DNA from: Allobosea sp. BH3
GTDB lineage: Bacteria; Pseudomonadota; Alphaproteobacteria; Rhizobiales; Beijerinckiaceae
NCBI RefSeq assembly: GCF_025499465.1
Contig: NZ_JAIMCA010000004.1
Location: 248,001-312,000 of the forward strand
Reading direction: 5' to 3'
Length of the DNA: 64,000 nt
Position 1 is the stretch's first letter, and each line of letters starts with the position of its first letter. Positions 1-8,228 of this stretch are shown one piece after another. The position numbers were made by a program, and so were the translations under genes. The notes beneath the pieces were generated by a model that was given only the letters and a program-made list of their open reading frames with translations, was not told where the DNA came from and did no database searches.

Positions 1-1
1 G

Positions 2-1255
2 GCCACGCTCGCGTCTTCTCGCGTATCGCACGCATCCGCAATGATCGGGCTCAGCGTTTCCGCCACCAGCTTCATACTATTTCCAGCGAGCGTCGGAATA
101 TTCGCGTGGAGCACCGGAATGCTCGTTGCCATACCGGCCGTCCCGCTTTTTTGCTTCGGCATGGTCCTGCTGCTGAGCGCAAATCTGACCCGCAGCCGAA
201 TGCTCGGCGGCGCTGCACTACTGACTCTGTCGCACCTTGCTTATGAAGCACTTTACTTTCAAGAATTTGCAATTCTAGCTATTGCATATGCGCTTGGCCG
301 GAAAGACATTGGCCGCAAATTATGGATTCTGCTGGCAACCATATTTCTAATAAACGTTGGATGCATCGCATATAATCGGCTTGCCCCGGGCATAATCCAC
401 AAATCATTTTATGCAGATTGGTGGAATCTGTTCTTCGGCGGCCACCTGAGATTAGCGGAGATATATCGCAACGCTACAAGAGAGAATGCATCTTGGTTGG
501 GAGTTTCGCTAGCGACCCTGTTGGCATCCAGCCTCCTATTTGCCAGGACGACGATCGGGATCGTACGGATCATGACATTTTATGTCGTTGTTTCCGGTGC
601 AATTGCTGCGGCAGGAATACTGTATGCCTTTGCCGGCTATGGCCTCGCGGCCGAAGGGCCAATGGCAAGGACCTCATTGGTCCTCACGATATACGCTGGA
701 ATTGGGATGGGCATTTTGAGTGCCCTAGCGTGGCAAGCGCTAGCTGTCCGACCAGTGTCGGCGATTGCTGGAATTGCTTCGATCGCCGCCATAATCATCG
801 GCATCGGAATCTCATCGTCGCACCGCATTGATGAATGGGCTCGCGCTTGGCAATTCGAGATGACCCGCCTTTCTCAAATTCCGGAGGAGATCGTCTCCCT
901 TCAAGGCAACGATCGCGCCTTCATCGCCATCAGTGACACCAAATGGCAGTTCGTTGCGCCCGCATCCGCTCCTTGGGAGATTTCAGGCGCCGCTGCATGG
1001 GCCCTTTACAATCGGACTGGCGACCGCAAGGCGATGGCGGATGTCTGGAATATGCGATCGCCGAGCTTCCGGTGGTACGCAGCATTTCCAGGATGGTTTA
1101 GCCGATGGAATGGATCGAGGTTTGAGCAGGGCCCCTGCGGCAGCGACGCTGCGGTCTATGGGAGGTCGGCATCACAAACGTTGCTGTGGAAGCCCGGCAA
1201 TCCGAAATTGGAAGATGCCGGCGCTTCATGGGAATCAAACTGTAAGATCGACTAA
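2..1255 (+). CDS. Multi-pass membrane protein, partial at 5' edge; probable surface polysaccharide function
   Basis: The reading frame is open to the left edge of the window. The first ATG inside it is at 41 and has no ribosome binding site, so the gene probably begins upstream. The visible part has about eight hydrophobic segments in roughly the first 270 residues, followed by a soluble C-terminal part of about 130 residues. This layout resembles the GtrII-type glucosyltransferases and other O-antigen-modifying membrane enzymes, but no diagnostic motif is visible. A GtrA-type gene follows 35 bp downstream on the same strand, which supports a role in modifying surface glycans. Base composition is clearly less GC-rich than the rest of the window, suggesting acquisition by transfer. 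The exact function is not recognised. Confidence 0.6.
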   Translation, partial: ATLASSRVSHASAMIGLSVSATSFILFPASVGIFAWSTGMLVAIPAVPLFCFGMVLLLSANLTRSRMLGGAALLTLSHLAYEALYFQEFAILAIAYALGRKDIGRKLWILLATIFLINVGCIAYNRLAPGIIHKSFYADWWNLFFGGHLRLAEIYRNATRENASWLGVSLATLLASSLLFARTTIGIVRIMTFYVVVSGAIAAAGILYAFAGYGLAAEGPMARTSLVLTIYAGIGMGILSALAWQALAVRPVSAIAGIASIAAIIIGIGISSSHRIDEWARAWQFEMTRLSQIPEEIVSLQGNDRAFIAISDTKWQFVAPASAPWEISGAAAWALYNRTGDRKAMADVWNMRSPSFRWYAAFPGWFSRWNGSRFEQGPCGSDAAVYGRSASQTLLWKPGNPKLEDAGASWESNCKID

Positions 1256-1290
1256 TCGACGTCGCCAGCGAAAACATCTCTGATAATCAC

Positions 1291-1698
1291 ATGAAAATTC
1301 TGAGTGAATATGATTTTATAAAGATTGCTCGATTCGCACTCATAGGCGCGCTTGTAACAATATCGTATTCTTTAATAAATTTATTATTAGGAGAAAGATT
1401 TATTGGCTTACGAGCTGGATGGGCGAGCTTAATTAGCTTTTCAATTTGTTTATTACTATCATATTTTGGGCACGCCATCATTACATATAAGATATCACAT
1501 AACCATAAGAAGTATGGATTAAGATACATTGCAGTAACCTCTGCACTTGGAATAATTATAGCAATTGCATCTGACGTAATGGTAAATGTATTTAACGTAG
1601 ATGTAATTTTAACCGGAGTTATATTGTCTATAGTATACCCAATAACAAGTTTTGTAATTCACAATTATTGGACATTCATAAATAATAATAAGATTTAA
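1291..1698 (+). CDS. GtrA-like small membrane protein
   Basis: This is a 135-residue protein with four hydrophobic segments, starting with a short charged stretch (MKILSEYDFIKIARFALIGA), as in the GtrA/DPMS family. GtrA proteins are thought to move undecaprenyl-phosphate-linked glucose across the inner membrane for O-antigen or teichoic acid glucosylation. The length (120-150 residues is usual) and the C-terminal pattern ending in an NYWTF-type motif fit that family. The gene is strikingly AT-rich, using ATA, TTA and AAT codons that are rare elsewhere in the window. This strongly suggests recent horizontal acquisition. It probably works with the membrane protein just upstream. No good ribosome binding site precedes the ATG. 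Confidence 0.8.
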   Translation: MKILSEYDFIKIARFALIGALVTISYSLINLLLGERFIGLRAGWASLISFSICLLLSYFGHAIITYKISHNHKKYGLRYIAVTSALGIIIAIASDVMVNVFNVDVILTGVILSIVYPITSFVIHNYWTFINNNKI

Positions 1699-2033
1699 TC
1701 GGAAAATTATTTGATCAGATTCAAGCGACTATATTTATGATGCCAGCTCGGAATCTTCGATTCGTCAAGACGACGGAGCGGCTAGGGCGGCCTCGAAAAC
1801 TCTCCCTAGCCGCGCAGCCCTTGTGGAGCCTTGCCTGGCGCGCCCGAGGGACTGGGAGATGGTCCGTCGCATCTCTCAGCCCCCACCATCTCCCAAGCGG
1901 CGCTTTCCGAAAGCACGATCCCTGTGTGAAATGGTGCGCGGAAGTCGCACGGAGCGCGGGCGCCTTACCGTTTCACCGCATCGCACCGCATTTCTGCATA
2001 AAGCGCGACAAATTCTGCACACAAAGCCAATAC
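1699..2033. other. Gene-free stretch with two inverted repeats
   Basis: No convincing gene is seen in these 335 bases. Two perfect inverted repeats with 10-bp arms are visible: GCGGCTAGGG at 1778-1787 with its complement at 1804-1813, and GGGAGATGGT at 1854-1863 with its complement at 1885-1894. Neither is followed by a T-run, so they are not classical terminators. The stretch separates AT-rich, probably acquired DNA on the left from typical GC-rich chromosome on the right. It may be the scar of an integration edge, but no tRNA fragment or integrase was found. Confidence 0.5.
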
Positions 2034-2768
2034 TTATGCGCAAAAATCGTCAATTCCGAAGATATGTGCGAGATAGCGGCGCATGAAGGGCGGCATGTCG
2101 TGGTTTTCGGTCTCGGCGAGATCGCGCACGATCACAATGTCGGAGAGTTCCTCCTCTTCGAGGTGCTCCATCCGCCGCAGCATCAGCGCCCGCGCCTCCT
2201 CGGCTGGACGGTCGATGCGAACCTCGCGCATGAAGGCGATGCGCCCCTGTTCGATCAGCGCGGTCCAGCCCTCGCCGATCGCAAGCTCCTCGATGCGCAG
2301 GCCCGTTTCCTCGCCGAGTTCGCGGGTGACGCTGCCGGCCAGATCGAGCGTGCCGTCGGGACGGGCATCGCCGCGGTCAGGCGTGCCGGCGGCGAAATAG
2401 ACCTTGCCGGCATTGGCGGTGTGCTCGCCCATCTTCCCGCACAGGAAGGCGCCGTCACTGGCACGCAGCGCCGCCATCGCGAAGCCGTTGCGGACGACGG
2501 GGCCGGGATGGCCGATATTCCGCCAGGTCATGAAGGCGGCATAATCGGTCTCGAAATAGCCGGCCTCGAACACACCATCGCGGATCGCGGCGCGATGCTG
2601 CAGCATGATGCGGCCATTGAACATCGCCGGCTTGCCGGCGCTGATCTTCGCCCAATGCGCTGCGATCATCGCCGCGTTCTCGCGCGCGAACGCCCAGTCA
2701 TACGGCTCGACCTGCGCATCGACCCGCGACAGCCGCACGATCAGGCCGTTCTCGACGTCATCGCTCAA
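2034..2768 (-). CDS. Nudix hydrolase family protein
   Basis: A 244-residue protein with the core of a Nudix box at about residues 149-157 (RELGEETGL). The more N-terminal Gly/Glu positions of the classic box are not standard, so the motif is a variant. Nudix enzymes hydrolyse nucleoside diphosphates linked to another moiety, using Mg2+ held by the Glu residues; the substrate here cannot be told. The start codon overlaps the stop of the upstream phzF-like gene by 4 bp, so the two are almost certainly translated from one mRNA. It is the last gene of a pdxY / endonuclease-family / phzF / nudix run on this strand. Confidence 0.8.
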   Translation of the reverse strand: MSDDVENGLIVRLSRVDAQVEPYDWAFARENAAMIAAHWAKISAGKPAMFNGRIMLQHRAAIRDGVFEAGYFETDYAAFMTWRNIGHPGPVVRNGFAMAALRASDGAFLCGKMGEHTANAGKVYFAAGTPDRGDARPDGTLDLAGSVTRELGEETGLRIEELAIGEGWTALIEQGRIAFMREVRIDRPAEEARALMLRRMEHLEEEELSDIVIVRDLAETENHDMPPFMRRYLAHIFGIDDFCA

Positions 2769-3664
2769 AGCAGAACGCCCTCGCTGACCACGATCGCGGA
2801 GCCGCCGATCCGCGCCGAGGCCAGCGCGCCATCCTTGACGCTCACCTCCAGCGTGATCTGGGACGGACGGCCCATCTCGTAGCCCTGCTCGATGACGAAG
2901 CGATGGTCGCCGTCCTCCGGCTTGTCATAGGCCATGATCGCGCCGGCGAAGGCGGCGACGGCGCTGCCGGTTGCCGGGTCCTCGACGATTCCCGATCCCG
3001 GCCAGAACATGCGGGCGTGATAGCTGTGCCCCACCTCGGCGGTCTCGCGGCAATAGACGAAGGCGTTGCCGTTCGGTGACCCGGCCATGATGCTCTCGAA
3101 GGCACCCGCGACCCGTGCGCGGGCCACCGCCTCGCGGCTGGCGACAGGCACGGTCGTATACGCGACACCGGCGGAGAAGAGGCTCGGCCGGTGCGCGTCG
3201 AAGCCGAGATCGGCCGGATCGAGCCCAAGTGCCTCAGACAAAGACGCATCCGCGAGGGGCTGCCCGAGCTGCTCCGGCAATCTTGGCAGAGTGAAGGTCG
3301 CGTGGCCCGCGTGGCTTCCCTTGATCGAGACCGCACAGGAGACCGGCCCCACCTTCTCCTCCAGCACCAGCAGGTCGGCAGGCCGTCCCTCGGCCTCGTC
3401 GCTGAGGGCGAGCCAGACCGCCGTGCCCACGGTCGGATGCCCGGCGAAAGGCAATTCGCCGCCCGGCGTGAAGATGCGGATTGCGGCGCGGTGGCCCGCC
3501 TTTTCCGGCGGCGCGACGAAGACGGTCTCGGACAGGTTGAATTCCTTGGCGATGGCCTGCATCGCCTCGGTGTCCAGCCCCTCCGATTGCAGCACCACGG
3601 CCAGCGGGTTACCCGCATGGCGACGGGTGGTGAAGACATCGAGCGTGACGAAGCGGCGTTTCAT
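2765..3664 (-). CDS. PhzF family isomerase/epimerase
   Basis: A 299-residue protein of the PhzF family, which shares the diaminopimelate epimerase fold. The family start (MKRRFVTLDVFT) matches the ATG at 3664; a longer in-frame extension to 3709 would run into the upstream gene. Visible family features are HAGNPLAVV near residue 16, the catalytic Glu in NLSETVF (about residue 46), GHPTVGTA near residue 75 and the C-terminal DPATGSA loop. True PhzF acts in phenazine synthesis. No other phenazine genes lie nearby, so this is more likely one of the many housekeeping paralogues of unknown substrate. It lies 5 bp after the endonuclease-family gene. Confidence 0.88.
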   Translation of the reverse strand: MKRRFVTLDVFTTRRHAGNPLAVVLQSEGLDTEAMQAIAKEFNLSETVFVAPPEKAGHRAAIRIFTPGGELPFAGHPTVGTAVWLALSDEAEGRPADLLVLEEKVGPVSCAVSIKGSHAGHATFTLPRLPEQLGQPLADASLSEALGLDPADLGFDAHRPSLFSAGVAYTTVPVASREAVARARVAGAFESIMAGSPNGNAFVYCRETAEVGHSYHARMFWPGSGIVEDPATGSAVAAFAGAIMAYDKPEDGDHRFVIEQGYEMGRPSQITLEVSVKDGALASARIGGSAIVVSEGVLL

Positions 3665-3669
3665 CGGGC

Positions 3670-4785
3670 CTATCCTGCCGGAATCTCGAGATCGATCGTG
3701 ACGGGGCAATGGTCGGAAGCCTTCGGCCTGTCCCAGCCGACGCGCGGATAGCGGTCGGCGCAGGTTGCGAGGCGCGCCATCGAGCGGTCTGGCTCGCGCG
3801 GATCGAGCGGCACGCGATAAGGCAGGCCGCGCCGGATCATCCGCATGGCAGACTTCGGATTGGCGGCAGCGAGAGAGGGCGAGAGCAGGATGCAGTCGAG
3901 CGGCATGTGGCTGTCGACGAGCCTGTCCTCCTGGTCCGACCAGTAGCGGCGGAAATGCGTCCAGCGCTCATGCGCCGGCAGGGTCTGCATCGGATCGACG
4001 GCGAAATCGTCCAGCAACGGCTCGATGCCGCTCGAACCCTCGTCGACCGGCCCGGCCCGCGGGCCGAGGCTGTAGCGATAGCCGTTGAGGTCTCCCAGCA
4101 CGATCCAGTTCGCCTCGTGCCAGCCGCCGCCGAAGCGCTGCTTGACCAGCCATTTCACGGCGCGCGCCTCGGCGCGCCGCACCGGCAGCGTCATTTCCCG
4201 GCCGTCGTCCCGCCCGTTGTTCATCGATTTGAAGTGGCAGCCGAAGAGCGAAAGCCGCCGGCCGCCGAACGAAAGCTCGATCTCCAGGCAGTCGCGCGCG
4301 AAGACCTTGCCGTGCGGGCCGATGCCGAGCATGGCGAGATCGCGGTCATGCACTCCTGCTTCGGCGAAGGTCAGATCCTTGTGCGAGCGGACCTTCACCT
4401 GCCCGTTGCCGAACAGGTCCCGCCGCGCGGCAAAGCCGATATCGATATTGCGCCGGTCATTGCCGTCCATCAGCGTGAAATGGCCGTAGCGGTGGTCGGC
4501 GATGCGGTGGACATAGTTGGCGAAGAAGGCCTGCAGGCTCGCCAGAGAATCCACTTCCTGCAGCATCCAAAGATCGGCCTGCGCCTCCGCGATGGCGAGC
4601 GCCGTCATCTGGCGCTTGTCGTCCTCCAACGCCACCGCCAGCGAACGCTCCACCGCGTCCCGCTCGTCGGCGCGCGGGAAATGGAAAAGCGACATCGCCG
4701 CCGCCGTCTCCGAGCGTCCGCCCGGGTCGAAGCGATGGCGCGTCAGCAGGTTCTCGACGTTGAAGGTCCCTACACGCAGCTTCAT
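3670..4785 (-). CDS. Endonuclease/exonuclease/phosphatase family protein
   Basis: A 371-residue protein of the DNase I-like metal-dependent phosphoesterase fold. The N-terminal TFNVENL motif supplies the Asn and Glu metal ligands (residues 9 and 11). A GDLNGY motif in the middle carries the Asp/Asn pair, and SDHCPV near the C-terminus carries the catalytic Asp-His. Members cleave DNA, RNA, phosphoinositides or other phosphodiesters; the substrate cannot be assigned from sequence. There is no signal peptide, so a cytoplasmic role is likely. It follows pdxY by 9 bp and precedes the phzF-like gene by 5 bp, in an apparent operon. Confidence 0.82.
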   Translation of the reverse strand: MKLRVGTFNVENLLTRHRFDPGGRSETAAAMSLFHFPRADERDAVERSLAVALEDDKRQMTALAIAEAQADLWMLQEVDSLASLQAFFANYVHRIADHRYGHFTLMDGNDRRNIDIGFAARRDLFGNGQVKVRSHKDLTFAEAGVHDRDLAMLGIGPHGKVFARDCLEIELSFGGRRLSLFGCHFKSMNNGRDDGREMTLPVRRAEARAVKWLVKQRFGGGWHEANWIVLGDLNGYRYSLGPRAGPVDEGSSGIEPLLDDFAVDPMQTLPAHERWTHFRRYWSDQEDRLVDSHMPLDCILLSPSLAAANPKSAMRMIRRGLPYRVPLDPREPDRSMARLATCADRYPRVGWDRPKASDHCPVTIDLEIPAG

Positions 4786-4794
4786 CGCAACGAC

Positions 4795-5643
4795 TCAGAG
4801 CGCTTCCGGCGTGAAGACATGCGTGGGCATGACGAACTCGTCCTGCGCCGCCACGGTCAGGATCTCGCGGGAGCCGGCCTCCTTGGTCCGTTTCAGCAGG
4901 CCGTAAATGGAAGAGGCCGCCTTGCCCAGCGCCGTCGCCGCCGACTCCTCGCGCAGATAATGCGTGAAGAACAGCGCCGCGATCGCGTCGCCGGCGCCAT
5001 TGACGCTGACGTCGAGCTTCGGCGTGCGCACGCGCCAGCTTCCCTTCCCATCGGCGGCCATCAGGTCGATCGCATCCTCCGGGGTTTCCTCGGTCGCGAG
5101 CGAGGTCACCATCACCACCTTCGGCCCGGCATCCCGCAAGGCCTCGACGGCGCGATGGGCGTCGGCCGCGGTCCTGATCTCGGTATCGGTCAGGAGCTCG
5201 AGCTCGAACTGGTTCGGCGTCACGATGTCGGCCGCCGGCACGGCCTGCTCGCGCATGAACTCCGGGATGCCCGGCCGTACGAAGATGCCGCGCCCGACAT
5301 CGCCGATCACCGGGTCGCAGCAATACAGCGCCTTCGGGTTCGCCGCTTTCACCTGCTCCACCGCGGAGAGGATCGCGTGGCCGATATCGGCCGAGCCCAT
5401 ATAGCCGGAAAGCACGCCGTCGCAGGTCGCGAGCGCGCCGCGCTCGACGATGCCTTCCATCACCTCCTCGATCATGCCGCCGTCGAAGACCCGGCCCTTC
5501 CAGGCGCCGTAGCCGGTGTGGTTCGAGAACTGGACCGTATGGATCGGCCAGACCTCGACGCCGAGGCGCTGCATCGGGAAGACGGCGGAAGCGTTGCCGA
5601 CATGGCCATAGGCGACATGCGATTGGATCGAGAGGATGTTCAT
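4795..5643 (-). CDS. pdxY: Pyridoxal kinase
   Basis: This enzyme phosphorylates pyridoxal to pyridoxal 5'-phosphate with ATP in the vitamin B6 salvage pathway. It has the family start NILSIQSHVAYGHVGN, the YCCDPVIGD motif in the middle and the ribokinase-family NGAGDAIAALF motif whose Asp is the catalytic base. Length is about 282 residues, normal for PdxY. The ATG at 5643 is chosen from family alignment. A TTG at 5652 has a better spaced GAAGG ribosome binding site, so translation may start three codons earlier. It heads a four-gene run with the endonuclease-family, phzF-like and nudix genes. Confidence 0.93.
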   Translation of the reverse strand: MNILSIQSHVAYGHVGNASAVFPMQRLGVEVWPIHTVQFSNHTGYGAWKGRVFDGGMIEEVMEGIVERGALATCDGVLSGYMGSADIGHAILSAVEQVKAANPKALYCCDPVIGDVGRGIFVRPGIPEFMREQAVPAADIVTPNQFELELLTDTEIRTAADAHRAVEALRDAGPKVVMVTSLATEETPEDAIDLMAADGKGSWRVRTPKLDVSVNGAGDAIAALFFTHYLREESAATALGKAASSIYGLLKRTKEAGSREILTVAAQDEFVMPTHVFTPEAL

Positions 5644-5684
5644 GATGGGCAAAGCCGGCCTTCAACGAAACGACGCGGCGAACC

Positions 5685-5776
5685 TAGAGCATTTTCGAGC
5701 GAAGTGGACACCGGTTCGCGTGAAGAAAATGCGGCAGGCCAAGAGGCTGGAGCAATTCCGCGCGGAAATGCTCCAG
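5685..5776. repeat. Intergenic palindromic repeat of the type common in Hyphomicrobiales
   Basis: It begins with TAGAGCATTTTCGAGCGAAG and holds two inverted repeats. GCATTTTC (5689-5696) pairs with GAAAATGC (5725-5732). A nearly perfect 30-bp palindrome (5747-5776, arms of 15 with one mismatch) follows. From memory this opening is a frequent intergenic repeat in rhizobia and relatives, and here it sits in the gap between two genes on the minus strand. It could fold in RNA read from either strand. Confidence 0.65.
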
Positions 5777-5833
5777 CGATTGGCGCGCCGGGCGCAAATC
5801 GGAAGCGTTGATGCCAACGATAACGGGTTGGGA

Positions 5834-6241
5834 TCAGGCCGCCGCCAACTGCATCACGCTCGCCGTATCGGTGAACTGGGTGATGTTGCGCACCTTGCCA
5901 TCCTCGAAAGTCAGGATGTCGAGGGCTTCGAAATTCTGGGTCCGCCCCGTCGGGCGAAAGGTGATGTCGGCGCGCCAGCGATAGGCTGCGCGGTCTCCCT
6001 CGACGATCAGGTCGAGCGTCTCGAACTTCGAGAAGCCGAAGGTCTCGATGAGGCCGGCCATGTGCTCGCGAACGGCGTCGCAGCCGCAATGGGGACTGCA
6101 GGCCGGGATCATCTCGGGCGCCCCCATCAGCTGAAAGCGGCATTCGGGATGGAAGTAGGACATAACCTTCTCGAGGTCGCCTTGCACCCGCGCCTGATAG
6201 GCGTCCTTGAGCAAAGTCTCGATCGCAGCGCGCTCGGTCAT
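5834..6241 (-). CDS. SnoaL-like / ketosteroid-isomerase-like NTF2-fold protein
   Basis: A 135-residue protein with the NTF2-like alpha-plus-beta barrel pattern. An N-terminal helix (AAIETLLKDAYQA) is followed by a YFHPECRFQ segment and alternating strands ending in FEDGKVRNITQF, which is typical of the SnoaL/limonene epoxide hydrolase superfamily. Members are small polyketide cyclases, isomerases or simply binding proteins. Nothing in the sequence or neighbourhood fixes the ligand. It is separated from pdxY by a dispersed palindromic repeat, and from the ABC transporter genes upstream by about 60 bp. Confidence 0.75.
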   Translation of the reverse strand: MTERAAIETLLKDAYQARVQGDLEKVMSYFHPECRFQLMGAPEMIPACSPHCGCDAVREHMAGLIETFGFSKFETLDLIVEGDRAAYRWRADITFRPTGRTQNFEALDILTFEDGKVRNITQFTDTASVMQLAAA

Positions 6242-6301
6242 CTTTCGCTCTCCTAGGGTAAGGCGCGAATAGTGACCGAGGCGCTGCCGGGTGTCGAGGG
6301 C

Positions 6302-7333
6302 TTAGGACCCCGACGCCGCCTTCTTGGCGAAGCTGTCGATGAAGGTCTTCGACAGGTCGACATTGGAGTTGGTCAGCTCGGGATCGAGCAACTTCAGCGA
6401 ATCGTACATGCTCTTCATGCCGTCCGGCGTGGAGATGCCGGTGCGCGAATAGGCCTCCTGCGAGTTCTTCACCGCGCGCAGATAGAGCGGCTTGTCGCCG
6501 AGCAGGTATTCCTCCGGCACCAGCGCCGCCACATCTTCCGGCGTCGCCGTCTCGACCCATTTCAGCGCCTTCATCAAGGCGTTGACGAGCTTCTGCGTCG
6601 TGACCGGGTTCTTCTCGGCGAAATCATTCTTGAGATAGAGCACGGCCGCGGGGTTGGAGCCGCCGAACAGCGCCTTGGTGCCGGCCTCGGTGCGGGTGTC
6701 GATCAGCGAGACGACGTCTCCATCGGCTTCCAGCTTCGAGGTGACGGGGTCGAGATGCGAGATCACGTCGACCTGCTTCTGCTTGATCGCGGCGATGGCG
6801 CTCGCGCCCGCGCCGACGCCGATGATCGGCGCATCCGCCGCCTTCAGCCCGGCCTTGACCATCGCGTACTGCGCCGTCAGCGCCGTCGAGGAGCCGGGCG
6901 CCGTGACGCCGATCTTGAGCCCCTTGAAGTCGGCCGCGGACTTCACCTTGTCGGCGAGGTCCTTGCGCACGGCGATGGTGATCGCCGGGAAGCGGCCGAG
7001 CTCGATCACGGCCCGGATGTCCTGTCCCTTCGCCTGCATGCGGATGGTGTGCTCATAGGCGCCGGTGACGACGTCGACCGAGCCGCCGACGAGCGCCTGC
7101 AGCGACTTCGCGCCGCCGCCGAAATCGTTGATCGTAACGTCGAGCCCCTGCTCCTTGAAGAAGCCCTTCTTCTCCGCGATCGTCAGCGGGAGATAGTAGA
7201 GGAGCTGCTTGCCGCCGACGCCGAGCGTCACATTGGGCTTCTCGGCGTTCTGGGCCAGCGCGCCATAGGGCGTGAAGCCCAGAGACGTGGAAAGGGCGAG
7301 CGCAGCCAGCGCCGCGCGGCGGGTGAAGATCAT
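6302..7333 (-). CDS. ABC transporter substrate-binding protein, NMT1/SsuA/TauA-like
   Basis: A 343-residue periplasmic binding protein. The N-terminus has a twin-arginine-like export signal (FTRRAALAALALSTSLG) with probable cleavage after GALAQ near residue 28. The mature part has features of the aliphatic sulfonate / taurine / thiamine-precursor family: YYLPLTIAEKKGFFKEQGLD near the start and GGSVDVVTG shortly after. It belongs with the permease and ATPase encoded next to it. The ligand could be a sulfonate, nitrate-like ion, pyrimidine or aromatic compound; neighbouring genes give no clue. About 106 bp separate it from the permease gene, enough for a separate regulatory element. Confidence 0.88.
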   Translation of the reverse strand: MIFTRRAALAALALSTSLGFTPYGALAQNAEKPNVTLGVGGKQLLYYLPLTIAEKKGFFKEQGLDVTINDFGGGAKSLQALVGGSVDVVTGAYEHTIRMQAKGQDIRAVIELGRFPAITIAVRKDLADKVKSAADFKGLKIGVTAPGSSTALTAQYAMVKAGLKAADAPIIGVGAGASAIAAIKQKQVDVISHLDPVTSKLEADGDVVSLIDTRTEAGTKALFGGSNPAAVLYLKNDFAEKNPVTTQKLVNALMKALKWVETATPEDVAALVPEEYLLGDKPLYLRAVKNSQEAYSRTGISTPDGMKSMYDSLKLLDPELTNSNVDLSKTFIDSFAKKAASGS

Positions 7334-7439
7334 AGGCGTTACCTCCGGTCGATTATCTTGTGATGATGCGCTTCTATGGCGAGCGCTTTAGTGGAAACGA
7401 TAGGCGAGTTTGCCGCGTGAGGGCAACCGAAGCTGCCCC

Positions 7440-8228
7440 TCACGCCGTCGTGGCGCTCTGGCCCGGCCGCCAGACCAGCAGCCGCTTCTCGACCAGCGTC
7501 ACCACTGCATCGATGGCGATGACGAAGATCGCCAGGATCAGCATGCCCGAGAAGACGCCGGTGACGTCAAAGACGCTCTCGGCCTCGTGGATTTTGTACC
7601 CAAGCCCCGCCGAGGAGCCGAGATATTCGCCCACCACCGCGCCGACGAGCGCGAAGCCGACCGAGGTATGCAGCGAGGAGAACATCCAGGTCAGCGCCGA
7701 GGGCCAGTAGACATGCTTGAACAGCTGGCGCTCGTTCATGCCCAGCATGCGGGCATTGGCGAGGATCGTCGGCGAGACTTCGCGCACGCCCTGATAGACG
7801 TTGAAGAAGACAATGAAGAAGACGAGCGTGAAGCCGAGCGCCACCTTCGACCAGATGCCGAGCCCAAACCAGAGCGCGAAGATCGGCGCCAGCACCACGC
7901 GCGGCAGCGCATTTGCCGCCTTGATGTAAGGGTCGAACACCGCAGAAAGCAGCTCGCGCCGCGCAAACGCAAAGCCGAAAAGGATGCCCGCGAGCGAGCC
8001 GATGACGAAGGCGAGCACCGTCTCGGTCAGCGTGATGCCCAGGTGCCAGTAGATGTCGCCGCTGGTGAGCTGCTTGAAGGTGCGCGTCAGCACGGCCGTC
8101 GGTGTCGAGAAGAAGAACTGCAGCGTCTTCACATCGCCGAACAGGCTCGTGGTCGTAACCACATGCCAGGCGCCGAGGAACACCAGCATCACCAGGACCT
8201 GGAGCGAGAGGAGCTTGATCCGCTTCAC
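7440..8228 (-). CDS. ABC transporter permease, SsuC/TauC-like
   Basis: A 262-residue inner-membrane protein with about six transmembrane helices of the BPD_transp_1 family. The cytoplasmic loop that docks the ATPase is visible around NARMLGMNERQLFKHVYWPS, the family EAA-type segment. It works with the substrate-binding protein encoded downstream and the ATPase encoded upstream to import a small anion or heterocyclic compound. Its start overlaps the stop of the ATPase gene by 4 bp, so those two are translationally coupled. Confidence 0.9.
   Translation of the reverse strand: MKRIKLLSLQVLVMLVFLGAWHVVTTTSLFGDVKTLQFFFSTPTAVLTRTFKQLTSGDIYWHLGITLTETVLAFVIGSLAGILFGFAFARRELLSAVFDPYIKAANALPRVVLAPIFALWFGLGIWSKVALGFTLVFFIVFFNVYQGVREVSPTILANARMLGMNERQLFKHVYWPSALTWMFSSLHTSVGFALVGAVVGEYLGSSAGLGYKIHEAESVFDVTGVFSGMLILAIFVIAIDAVVTLVEKRLLVWRPGQSATTA

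Noticed and set aside
1778..1894. tRNA gene or fragment marking an island end
   Set aside because: The two inverted repeats do not fit a cloverleaf and no CCA-type end or T-loop is seen.
1737..2882. 381-codon open frame on the plus strand
   Set aside because: It runs against the nudix and phzF-like genes, has no ribosome binding site and no recognisable family pattern.
3709..5811. 700-codon plus-strand open frame
   Set aside because: It opposes the endonuclease-family and pdxY genes, which are well supported.
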